Assembly: GCA_038232515.1 (NCBI GenBank)
Contig: JBBSHS010000059.1
Location: 1-16,462 of the forward strand
Reading direction: 5' to 3'
DNA from: JBBSHS01 sp038232515
Lineage (GTDB): Bacteria; Actinomycetota; Acidimicrobiia; Acidimicrobiales; JAUJNH01
DNA length: 16,462 nt
Positions 1 through 7,458 of the stretch are shown here, one piece after another (position 1 is the first letter of the stretch; every line of letters begins with the position of its first letter). The position numbers were made by a program, and so were the translations under genes. The notes under the pieces were generated by a model. That model did not search any database. It saw nothing but the letters and a program-made list of their open reading frames with translations, and was not told where the DNA came from.

Positions 1-585
1 CACCGAACCCCCGATCAGTAAACTGATCACGGCATTCGCACGTTGACCGAGCAAATTGGTCATCAGCTGCTTGCCGCCAATGACGGCGTCGATGCGGGTT
101 GTCTCGGCGTCGAGGAAGTCGGCGATGTCCACCTGCTCGCGTAGCGACGGGAAGGCAACCCACATCTTTGTCAGAGTCTCAGGGCGGATTCTCTGTTGGC
201 TGCGCGTCACCGACATCGTTGCGCCATCGAGGCGTTGCCGCAAAAGCTCAGAAACGAGCCAATAGCGGAGGAATCGGTCCTCAACCCTGGGACCTGGTCT
301 GAGGGCGATGAACTCGGTTGACGCTACAGTCGGGAAGTCGTGCGCCTCAGCCTTCAATACGCGTGGGAGACGAGGGTTGAGCTTGCTGATCAACACCTCA
401 CCGCCCGACAGAACAAGCTTTCCACTACCGATCTCGGCCGCCGGTTCGAGTTGCCCGTCACCCAGGTCGTCGAAGACGGGGATACTGTAGTGAAAGACGG
501 TATCGCTGCCGAGTGACCCGGGATCCGAGGTGCGGCGCTCCTCGTTCACCAGCCAGTCGAGACGAACCCGAGGCCAGGTCGTCAC
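1..585 (-). CDS. hsdS: Type I restriction-modification specificity subunit HsdS (partial, N-terminal 195 residues)
   Basis: The specificity subunit of a type I restriction-modification enzyme binds the DNA target through target recognition domains and docks onto two HsdM subunits. The reading frame starts at GTG 585 inside the hsdM stop (GTGA overlap) and stays open for 195 codons to the window edge, so the 3' part is missing. The first ~140 residues form one target recognition domain, containing GGEVLISKLNPRL. Next comes the typical conserved helix motif, here LREQVDIADFLDAETTRID followed by a leucine-rich helix, which ends the first half of HsdS proteins. Full-length family members are about 400-450 residues with a second, similar half. 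The coding DNA is visibly less GC-rich than hsdM, as is common for variable specificity genes. Translational coupling to hsdM is inferred from the overlap. An hsdR gene is expected further along the minus strand outside the window. Confidence 0.9.
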   Translation of the reverse strand, partial: MTTWPRVRLDWLVNEERRTSDPGSLGSDTVFHYSIPVFDDLGDGQLEPAAEIGSGKLVLSGGEVLISKLNPRLPRVLKAEAHDFPTVASTEFIALRPGPRVEDRFLRYWLVSELLRQRLDGATMSVTRSQQRIRPETLTKMWVAFPSLREQVDIADFLDAETTRIDAVIGGKQLMTNLLGQRANAVISLLIGGSV

Positions 586-2603
586 TCCGTCACCTCACGC
601 AAGAGCTGCTGGATCGCGGCTTCGAGTTGCTTGATCTCGGCGTCGATCTCTTCGAGGGGGCGGGGTGGCACGTACTTGTAGAAGTGGCGGGTGAGGGGGA
701 TCTCGTAGCCGATCTTGGTCCTGGTGTGGTCGAGCCAGGCGTCGGGGACGTAGGGGTGGACCTCGGTGGCCAGGTGGTCCTCGACGGCGGTGCGGTACTC
801 GACCGTCGCCAGTCGGGGCGTCGGGTCGGCCTCGTAACCGACCCGGACCTCGGGGAGGGCGACGTTCTCCTGGTCCCGCAGGTCTGGGTCGGCCTCCGGC
901 TCGCCCTTGCGGTTGGTGACGGCGGGGGCGTCGGGGTCGCGCACGGCGAAGTCGTCCCACACGGCCTTGTGCTGGGCGGGGCTGAGATCGGCGCCCGCCA
1001 GGATGGGCCCGACGAGCTTGGCCACGGCGGCCCGATCGGTGGCGGCGACGCCGATGTGAGCGGCGAGGGCGGCGACGAGGTCGTCCACCACGGCGGGCCG
1101 CAGCTTGGCCAGCTTCTTGTCGGCGCGGACGGCGGCGAGCGTGTCGTCGGTGATCTCCCAGCGGAGCCTGAGGGGGCGCTCGACGGTGACGCGCAGGAAG
1201 CCGAACGCCTCGTTGGGCAGGATCTTGACCCGCTCGCCGTCCTCGAAGTCGCCGTAGAGCCTGGTGATCTCGGCGATGTGGACGGCGGAGAGCTCCTTGC
1301 GCTTGTCGCCCAGGCTCTTGCGCATCTTCTGCCACAGCTCGCGGGCGTCGAGGAGCTGGACCTGGCCCCGCCGCTCGGGGCGCTTGCGGTTGGTGACGAC
1401 CCAGAAGTAGGTGGAGATGCCGGTGTTGTAGAAGAGCTGGTCGGGCAGGGCCACTACGGCCTCCAACCAGTCGTTCTCGATGATCCAGCGGCGGATCTCC
1501 GACTCCCCCGACCCCGCCGCGCCGGAGAACAGGGGTGAGCCGTTGAAGACGATGGCCAGCCGGGAGCCGCCCTGGGCGGCGGGCTTCATCTTGGCCGCCA
1601 TGTGCTGGAGGAACAGGAAGCTGCCGTCGTTGATGCGGGGCAGCCCGGCGCCGAACCGGCCGGCGAAGCCCTTGGACCCGTGCTCGTCTCGGATGTCGCG
1701 CTCGACCTTCTTCCACTCGACGCCGAACGGCGGGTTGGCCAGCAGGTAGTCGAAGTGCTCGCCGGCAAAGCCGTCCTCGGAGAAGGAGTTGCCGAGGACG
1801 ATGTGGGAGGCGTCCCGGCCCTTCAGCATCATGTCCGAGCGGCAGACGGCGTAGGTCTCCGGGTTGAGCTCCTGGCCGTACACCTCGAGCCGGGCATGGG
1901 AGTTGAGGGAGCGGAGGTGGTCCTCGGCCACGCTGAGCATGCCGCCCGTACCGCAGGCCGGGTCCAGCAGGGTCTTGACGACTCCCGGTTTGGTGAGCAG
2001 CCGGTCGTCCTCGATGAACAGCAGGTTCACCATCAGCCGGATGACCTCGCGGGGCGTGAAGTGCTCACCGGCGGTCTCGTTGGACAGTTCGGAAAAGCGG
2101 CGGATCAGCTCCTCGTAGAGGTATCCCATCTCCAGGTTCGACACGGCGTCGGGGTGCAGGTCGATCTCACAGAACCGGGAGACGACCATGTACAACAGGC
2201 CGGCGCGGTCGAGCCGGGTTATCTGGCCGGGGAGGTCGAACTTCTCCAGGACGTCCCGGGCCGCCGGCGAGAAGGCGAGGAGGTAGCTGACAAGGTTGTC
2301 GGCGATGTTTGTCGGGTCGTCCAGCAGGCGGCTCATGGTGAGGGGCGAGGTGTTGTAGAACTGCTGCCCCGCCGCCTGGCGCAGCAGCGGCTCGACGTTG
2401 GCGACCTTGCCGGTGAGGTTGGCCGCCGTCTCCAGGACCAGGGACTTGCTGGGTTCGAGCACACAGTCGAGGCGGCGGAGCACGACCATGGGCAGGATCA
2501 CCCGGCCGTACTCCGACTGCTTGTAGTCCCCCCGCAGGAGGTCCGCCACCGTCCAGATGAACCCGGCGTGGTTGCGGATGGCCTCGTTGTGCGTGACCGC
2601 CAT
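582..2603 (-). CDS. hsdM: Type I restriction-modification DNA methyltransferase subunit HsdM
   Basis: This is the adenine-N6 methyltransferase subunit of a type I restriction-modification system; it uses S-adenosylmethionine and works as an M2S complex with HsdS. The protein is 673 residues. Residues 1-150 resemble the helical HsdM_N domain, HFTPREV lies at 181-187, the SAM-binding motif DPACGTGGM at 214-222, and the catalytic NPPF at 290-293. The frame stays open upstream to 2798, but family N-termini begin near MAVTHNEAIRNHAGF, so I place the start at ATG 2603. A GGGGGAC stretch lies directly upstream, rather close for a ribosome site. It is longer than the ~530-residue E. coli type; the extra C-terminal part (after ~500) matches a longer HsdM class known in many bacteria. 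hsdS follows with a 4-bp overlap. No truncation or motif loss is seen. Confidence 0.94.
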   Translation of the reverse strand: MAVTHNEAIRNHAGFIWTVADLLRGDYKQSEYGRVILPMVVLRRLDCVLEPSKSLVLETAANLTGKVANVEPLLRQAAGQQFYNTSPLTMSRLLDDPTNIADNLVSYLLAFSPAARDVLEKFDLPGQITRLDRAGLLYMVVSRFCEIDLHPDAVSNLEMGYLYEELIRRFSELSNETAGEHFTPREVIRLMVNLLFIEDDRLLTKPGVVKTLLDPACGTGGMLSVAEDHLRSLNSHARLEVYGQELNPETYAVCRSDMMLKGRDASHIVLGNSFSEDGFAGEHFDYLLANPPFGVEWKKVERDIRDEHGSKGFAGRFGAGLPRINDGSFLFLQHMAAKMKPAAQGGSRLAIVFNGSPLFSGAAGSGESEIRRWIIENDWLEAVVALPDQLFYNTGISTYFWVVTNRKRPERRGQVQLLDARELWQKMRKSLGDKRKELSAVHIAEITRLYGDFEDGERVKILPNEAFGFLRVTVERPLRLRWEITDDTLAAVRADKKLAKLRPAVVDDLVAALAAHIGVAATDRAAVAKLVGPILAGADLSPAQHKAVWDDFAVRDPDAPAVTNRKGEPEADPDLRDQENVALPEVRVGYEADPTPRLATVEYRTAVEDHLATEVHPYVPDAWLDHTRTKIGYEIPLTRHFYKYVPPRPLEEIDAEIKQLEAAIQQLLREVTE

Positions 2604-2812
2604 TTGTCCCCCGGGTCGAGTTCGCCGTCCCGACCATGGTCGCGCCCTTTCCGGCGCAACCCGACCGGGGCTTCGGACCGCCGGAGCGCCGGCGAGCGGG
2701 CAGCCCAGTCCCCCGGGCTTTTCAGGGTCTCCTGACTGATCCGTGGGCCAATCTGATGTCCGGCGAGCCGCGAGATGCGCCGAATTGCTGTTGCCCAATG
2801 GGTGAATAGGCC
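2604..2812. other. Intergenic region between divergent hsdM and HNH genes
   Basis: About 210 bp lie between the hsdM start and the -35 element of the HNH gene. I see no convincing gene here, and no clear sigma-70 promoter for hsdM on the minus strand. A weak 5-bp hairpin followed by TTTT occurs at 2702-2722 on the plus strand, but it is too short to call a terminator and has no transcript to end. Confidence 0.5.
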
Positions 2813-2849
2813 TTGCCCCGGCTGGATTGTTGGCGTAGACTCGAACTGG
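2813..2849 (+). promoter_or_regulatory. Sigma-70-type promoter of the HNH gene, probably giving a leaderless mRNA
   Basis: TTGCCC (2813-2818) and TAGACT (2836-2841) are separated by exactly 17 bp and each match four of six consensus positions. Seven bases after the -10 comes GTG 2849, so transcription would begin at or next to the start codon. No ribosome-binding site is present, which fits a leaderless transcript, a common form in actinobacteria. Promoter activity is inferred from sequence only. Confidence 0.6.
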
Positions 2850-2856
2850 TGTTCGT
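2841..2856 (+). promoter_or_regulatory. LexA (SOS) box over the HNH gene start
   Basis: TCGAAC-TGGT-GTTCGT is a near-perfect palindrome. It matches the core CGAAC-N4-GTTCG of Gram-positive LexA boxes completely, and the mycobacterial form TCGAAC-N4-GTTCGA except for the last base. It overlaps the last base of the -10 element and the GTG start, a position that would block transcription until LexA is cleaved. The lexA gene itself is not in the window. Confidence 0.75.
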
Positions 2857-4075
2857 AAGCTCCGCCAGTGATCCAGAACTCATTCACAGCGAGCTGGCGG
2901 TCGAGCTGCTGGCGGCCAGTGAGGCCGTCGACCGGGCCCGGGCCCAACAGGTGGCGGTGGCGGCGGAGTTCGACGCCCGCATGGCCCACACCGCCGACGG
3001 GGCGGCCAACGCGGCGGCGTGGCTGGCCCCCCGGGCCCGCATCAGCCGGGCCGAGGCCCATCAGATCTTCGACCTCGGCCGCAAGCTGAAGGCGATGCCG
3101 CTCACCGCCGAGGCGGTGAGGACCGGGGAGGTGTCGGTGGCCCAGGCCCGGGTGCTGTCCCGGGTGGTCAACGAGCGCACCGCGGCGGTGTTCGCCGAGC
3201 ACGAGGCCGCCCTGGTGCAGCACGCCGCCCACCTGAGCGTGGACCAATTGGCCCGTGCCGTGCGCCGGTGGGAGGCCTACGCCGACACCGACGGGGCCGA
3301 CCCGGCAAAGCGCCTGCATGAGCGCCGCCGGGCGTCGATGACCACCGGTCTGGACGGCATGGGCCACCTGGAAGCCGACCTGGACCCCGAGGGCGCGGCC
3401 ATCGTGGCCACCGAGCTGGAGAACATCGCCCAGCAGCTCTGGCGGGCCGAGCACCCGGATGAGACGGGCGAGCCGCCCCGCACCACCGGCCAGCGCCGGT
3501 GCGATGCCCTGGTGGAGATGGCCCGACGTGCCACGGGGGCCGACGACCACAGCCCCTGTGCCCAGCCCCTGGTGATGGTGGTCACCAACCTGCCCGCCCT
3601 GCAGGGACTGGCCGGTGGACAGGCCGACATCGTGGGCGCCGGGGCCACCGGTGGCGGTGGTGTCGACGCCCAGCCCATCGGGCTGGACACACTGCGCCGC
3701 CTCTGCTGTGACTCCACCGTCAGCCGGGTCGTCCTCGGCGCCCAGAGCGAGGTGCTGGACGTGGGCCGGGCCAGCCGGGTGGCCACCACCGCCCAGCGCC
3801 GGGCCCTGTTCATCCGTGACGGCGGCTGCGTGTTCCCCGGGTGTGACCGACCCCCCGGATGGTGCCAGGCGCACCACGTCGTCCATTGGGGCGACGGGGG
3901 CCCAACCGACCTGGGCAACATGGCGTTGATCTGCAACCACCATCATCACCTTTGCCACGAGGGCGGTTGGGCCATGAGACCGGCCACCGGGCCACCCGGG
4001 TGGTTCGAGTTCGTGAGACCCGACGGCACGGTGCTGCCGGCCGAGCCGGCGCGCCCGTTGGCCTCCTCGGCCTGA
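2849..4075 (+). CDS. DUF222 domain-containing HNH endonuclease (13E12-repeat family)
   Basis: This belongs to the large actinobacterial family that joins an N-terminal DUF222 region to a C-terminal HNH nuclease domain; members are presumed metal-dependent DNA endonucleases, with little known about their role. The 408-residue protein has the helical DUF222 part at about 10-250 and the HNH module at about 327-372. The module shows CVFPGC, then AHHVVHW, GGPTDLGNMALIC and HHHHLCHEGGW, giving the zinc cysteines and catalytic histidines. The frame is open from TTG 2813, but that TTG is the apparent -35 hexamer, and the SOS box and -10 lie between it and GTG 2849, so I prefer GTG 2849. The length is normal for the family and no residue appears lost. 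SOS control is inferred from the box at the start. The gene stands alone, divergent from the restriction-modification genes. Confidence 0.9.
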   Translation: MFVSSASDPELIHSELAVELLAASEAVDRARAQQVAVAAEFDARMAHTADGAANAAAWLAPRARISRAEAHQIFDLGRKLKAMPLTAEAVRTGEVSVAQARVLSRVVNERTAAVFAEHEAALVQHAAHLSVDQLARAVRRWEAYADTDGADPAKRLHERRRASMTTGLDGMGHLEADLDPEGAAIVATELENIAQQLWRAEHPDETGEPPRTTGQRRCDALVEMARRATGADDHSPCAQPLVMVVTNLPALQGLAGGQADIVGAGATGGGGVDAQPIGLDTLRRLCCDSTVSRVVLGAQSEVLDVGRASRVATTAQRRALFIRDGGCVFPGCDRPPGWCQAHHVVHWGDGGPTDLGNMALICNHHHHLCHEGGWAMRPATGPPGWFEFVRPDGTVLPAEPARPLASSA

Positions 4076-4368
4076 GGTGGCGCACGCCACTGATACGCCG
4101 TCCGGCGCCGCCACGGCCACCAGCGCCACCAGGTTCCCGGGCCCCCTTGCGCGTTGGCCACGCGCAGCCTGCCGGTACGGCCCGAGCGGATGACGGCGAT
4201 CGGTGACGAGCCACCGTCGAGCTGGAGAAGCCGCGCCAGATCGAGCTCCATGAGCCGCATGGTGGAGGCGCTACTCACCCGACTGGGTGCGGTGGCTGGC
4301 CTGACCGGATCTGAGCCACGTGCCCGTCGAATCCCAACTTGTGTATGGGTGCTGAAGGGACCTCCGAG

Positions 4369-4387
4369 CGCCCGCTCGCCGCGGGCG
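4369..4387. repeat. Perfect 7-bp inverted repeat upstream of the desaturase gene
   Basis: CGCCCGC, a 5-nt spacer (TCGCC) and GCGGGCG form a perfect GC-only hairpin ending 17 bp before the desaturase start and 5 bp before a TAGGAT box. It sits where a -35 element would be, and no -35 hexamer is visible there. It could be an operator or an RNA element. It lacks a T-run, so a classical terminator is unlikely. Confidence 0.55.
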
Positions 4388-4392
4388 GACAC

Positions 4393-4398
4393 TAGGAT
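4393..4398 (+). promoter_or_regulatory. TAGGAT: candidate -10 box, or AGGA ribosome site, of the desaturase gene
   Basis: TAGGAT fits the -10 pattern TANNNT and lies exactly 6 nt before GTG 4405, which would place the first transcribed base at the start codon. The AGGA inside it, 7 nt before GTG, could instead be a ribosome-binding site on a longer transcript. Sequence alone does not decide between these. Confidence 0.4.
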
Positions 4399-4404
4399 TT
4401 ACGC

Positions 4405-5124
4405 GTGCTGATCGGTGTACTCGTTGGCCTGGTCTCGGGCATTGTCACCTCCCTCGTCACCGAGGTCTACTGCCACCGCTGCCTCGCCCACCGAGCCTTC
4501 CGGATCCATCCGGTGCTGGGTTCGTTTCTCGACGGCTTCATGCAGGTATACGGCGGGGTTCATCCCCAAAGGTGGGCCGGGGTTCATCGTCTGCACCACC
4601 GCTACGCCGACACGCCGCTCGATCCTCACTCACCGCTCCAGCGCCACCCCCTCTCGGTGCTGGTCGGCACTCCCTACCTCTTCGCCACGGCGAGGGGGCG
4701 GCTGCCGGCCGATTCTTCCCCCGGACCGGGGATCCGTCACGTCGCCGTCCGCGCCCTCGTCACCGCCTTCTGGCTCCTCACCATCGGGCTGGTTCCGACG
4801 CTGACGGCGCTGGCCGTCCACCTCGTCTGCTACCTCGGCATCATGGGGATGGTCAACACCGTCGGGCACCGCGCAGGGAGCAAGCCCCATCCCGACTTCC
4901 CGGGATACGACCTGGCCTGGATGGCCATCCCGTTGCTGGGCCACGGCTACCACAACTCCCACCACGCCCATCCCGCTGCTGCCCGTACGGGGTTCCTCGA
5001 CCCAGTCTGGCCGGTCTTGCGCCTTCTCTCCGGGGTGGGACTGATAGCGCTCGAGGAGCAGCGGGCGCAGACACAGCCCCGAGCCTGCTGCATGGCTTCC
5101 TTGTCCATGACTCCGGGTCGATAA
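4405..5124 (+). CDS. Membrane-bound fatty acid desaturase (acyl-CoA desaturase-like)
   Basis: This is an integral-membrane di-iron enzyme expected to introduce a double bond into acyl chains, using electrons from a ferredoxin or rubredoxin-type donor. All three histidine boxes are present: HRCLAH at 24-29, HRLHH at 61-65 and HNSHH at 183-187, with the extra NTVGH at 151-155. Hydrophobic segments lie at about 1-21 and 113-150. The 239-residue length is clearly shorter than classical stearoyl-CoA or DesC desaturases (about 280-400), mainly at the N-terminus, where the first histidine box begins only 24 residues in. Open frame upstream of GTG 4405 is blocked within a few codons by TAG (4393-4395), so the short form is real in this sequence. 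It stands alone and is convergent with the riboflavin operon. The substrate and double-bond position cannot be read from the sequence. Confidence 0.85.
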   Translation: MLIGVLVGLVSGIVTSLVTEVYCHRCLAHRAFRIHPVLGSFLDGFMQVYGGVHPQRWAGVHRLHHRYADTPLDPHSPLQRHPLSVLVGTPYLFATARGRLPADSSPGPGIRHVAVRALVTAFWLLTIGLVPTLTALAVHLVCYLGIMGMVNTVGHRAGSKPHPDFPGYDLAWMAIPLLGHGYHNSHHAHPAAARTGFLDPVWPVLRLLSGVGLIALEEQRAQTQPRACCMASLSMTPGR

Positions 5125-5171
5125 AGCGGCGGCTGGGCGGCCGTCAACCGGCGACGAGCTTGCCCACCCGA

Positions 5172-5643
<472 letters not shown>

Positions 5644-5654
<11 letters not shown>

Positions 5655-6870
5655 CGTCCAGTCCTTCCAAGAGGTGGCCCATCTTGTCGCGCTTGGTCCG
5701 CAGGTACGCGCTGTTCTCCGAGTTGGGCACCGTGGGCAGCGATACGCGCTCCACCACGCTGAGGCCGAACCCCTCGAGGCCGCCCCGCTTGGCCGGGTTG
5801 TTGGTCATGAGCCGCATGGTGGTGACGCCCAGGTCGTTCAGGATCTGGGCGCCGATGCCGTACTCGCGCGAGTCGACGGGCAGGCCCAGCTCGACGTTGG
5901 CCTCGACGGTGTCGTAGCCCTGGTCCTGCAACGCGTAGGCGGCCAGTTTGTGGGCGATGCCGATGCCCCTGCCCTCGTGCCCCCGCAGGTAGACAACCAC
6001 GCCCCGCCCCGCTTCGGCGATCAGCTCCATCGCCGCCCGCAGTTGCTCGCCGCAGTCGCAGCGCCTCGACCCGAAGACGTCGCCGGTGAGGCACTCCGAG
6101 TGGACCCGCACCAGCGTGTCCTGCTCCCCCGCCACCGCCCCCTTGACGAAGGCGAGGTGGGTCTCGCCGTCCAGGACGCTACGGAAGGGCAGGCAGGTGA
6201 AGTCGCCCCAGATGGTGGGAATGCGGGCCTCAGGCAGGCGTTTGACCAGCTTCTCGGTCTGGCGCCGGAAGCGGATGAGGTCGGCTATGGAGATCAGCAT
6301 CAGGCCGTGGCGGGTGGAGAAGGTCTCGAGGTCGGGCAGCCGCGCCATTTCCATGCCGTCCTCGGTCACCAGCTCGCACAACACCCCGGCTGGGTAGCAG
6401 CCGGCCAGGCGGGCCAGGTCGATGGCGGCCTCGGTATGCCCGGCCCGCTTCAGCACCCCGCCCTGGCGGGCCCGCAACACGTGGATGTGACCGGGCCGGG
6501 ACAGGTCGCCCGGCCTCGTCCGAGGGTCGATGAGGGCCCGGATGGTCTTGGACCGGTCTGCCGCCGAGATGCCGGTGGACGTGCCGTGGCGCAGGTCGAC
6601 GGTGACGGTGAAGGCGGTGCGCTGCGCCTCGGTGTTGACGGGGACCATCAGCGGCAGGTCGAGCTGGTCGGCGCGTTCGTTGCTGACCGGAGCGCAGATG
6701 AGCCCGCTGGTGTGCCTGACGAAGAAGGCGATCTTCTCGGGGGTGGCGAACTCGGCGGCCATGATGAGGTCGCCTTCGTTCTCGCGGTCCTCGTCGTCGA
6801 CCACGACCACGATCTCCCCCTGGCCGATGGCCTCTATGGCGTCGGGGATGGAGTCGAACGGCACGGTCAT
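5644..6870 (-). CDS. ribBA: Bifunctional 3,4-dihydroxy-2-butanone 4-phosphate synthase / GTP cyclohydrolase II
   Basis: This fused enzyme supplies both precursors of the riboflavin pathway. The N-terminal half makes 3,4-dihydroxy-2-butanone 4-phosphate from ribulose 5-phosphate, and the C-terminal half opens the imidazole ring of GTP. Residues 1-205 carry the RibB signature DDEDRENEGD (25-34) and the RAGHTEAA region near 142-149. Residues from about 210 carry GTP cyclohydrolase II, with zinc cysteines C260, C271 and C273 in SEC-x10-CDC and the RGHEGRGIG loop at 296-304. The length of 408 matches complete bifunctional proteins, and both halves keep their key residues. The ATG overlaps the ribE stop (ATGA, 4 bp) and the 3' end overlaps ribH. 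Confidence 0.97.
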
Positions 6871-7457
6871 GCTTCCTTGCCGGATGTCGGTGGGATCTGG
6901 GCGCAGAGGAGCTTCTCGGCGTACTTGGCCATGACGTCCACCTCCAGGTTGACACGGTCACCCGTACCTTTGTGGCCCAACGTGGTGACGGCGACGGTGT
7001 GGGGGATGACGGCGACCGTGAACCCGTCGGGCAGGACCTCGACCACGGTGAGGCTGCAGCCGTCAACGGTGATCGATCCCTTGGCCACGACGTAGCGCAG
7101 GAGCGACGGGTGGCAACGGATGGCCAGGTCGGCCGCCGGGCGCATGATCGTGCCCACATCGTCGACGTGGCCCTGGACGAGGTGGCCACCCAGGCGGTCG
7201 ATCAGGCGGACGGGCCGCTCGAGGTTGAGGGCATCGCCGGGCCGGAGCTCCCCCAGGTTGGTGCGGGCCAGCGTCTCGTCCACGGCGTCGACCGCGTACC
7301 ACCCTTGGCCAACTTCGACCACGGTGAGGCAGCAGCCGTTGTGTGCGATGGAGTCGCCCACCTTGGTGTCCTCCAGCACGAGCCTGGCCTCGAACTCGAA
7401 GCGGTGGCCGTCCCTGCGCCGGACCCGGCCCAGCTCCTCGACGATCCCGGTGAACAC
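6867..7457 (-). CDS. ribE: Riboflavin synthase, alpha subunit
   Basis: The enzyme dismutates two molecules of dimethyl-ribityllumazine to riboflavin plus the pyrimidine precursor, the last step of the pathway. The 196-residue protein shows the family's two lumazine-binding repeats. The first starts MFTGIVEELG with GCCLTV at 41-46. The second starts about residue 91 (GHLVQGHVD) with GCSLTV at 133-138. The start is GTG 7457, one base after the ribD stop; the MFTGIVE N-terminus is nearly invariant in the family and fixes this start even though the frame is open further upstream. The stop overlaps the ribBA start by 4 bp. The gene is also called ribC in some genomes. Confidence 0.96.
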   Translation of the reverse strand: MFTGIVEELGRVRRRDGHRFEFEARLVLEDTKVGDSIAHNGCCLTVVEVGQGWYAVDAVDETLARTNLGELRPGDALNLERPVRLIDRLGGHLVQGHVDDVGTIMRPAADLAIRCHPSLLRYVVAKGSITVDGCSLTVVEVLPDGFTVAVIPHTVAVTTLGHKGTGDRVNLEVDVMAKYAEKLLCAQIPPTSGKEA

Positions 7458-7458
7458 G

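Larger units (their letters stand above)
4076..4404. other. 329-bp gap without a supported gene
   Basis: Between the HNH stop and the desaturase start there are open frames on both strands (for example minus 3946-4392 and plus 4154-4411). They show low-complexity arginine- and proline-rich translations, overlap real genes and match no family I know. No convincing rho-independent terminator follows the HNH gene. The only structured element is the hairpin at 4369-4387. Confidence 0.5.

Noticed and set aside
13..28. Inverted repeat GATCAGT-AA-ACTGATC within hsdS, considered as a recombination site for a phase-variable specificity gene
   Set aside because: Arms of 7 bp are too short, no second hsdS copy or invertase is in view, and it falls in a coding helix; it could be reconsidered if the contig were longer.
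2702..2722. AGCCC-N8-GGGCT followed by TTT as a rho-independent terminator
   Set aside because: Only 5 bp of stem and located between divergent promoters, where there is no plus-strand gene to terminate.
513..2735. Long plus-strand open frames (513-1538 and 1602-2735) across the hsdM region
   Set aside because: They are antisense shadows of hsdM in GC-rich DNA: valine/glycine/aspartate-biased translations without any family motif, whereas the minus strand has clear HsdM motifs.
2498..4129. 543-codon minus-strand frame opposite the HNH gene
   Set aside because: The translation is low-complexity and histidine/glycine-rich, and it overlaps two well-supported genes; it is the mirror of HNH codon bias.
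4322..4340. GTCGAATCCC resembling the T-loop of a tRNA
   Set aside because: No paired T-stem, acceptor stem or anticodon arm can be drawn around it.
3946..4392. Minus-strand frame of 148 codons in the gap before the desaturase gene
   Set aside because: It contains a slightly protein-like piece starting MRLMELDLARLLQLDGG, but has no ribosome site, begins in the hairpin, overlaps the HNH 3' end and matches no family.
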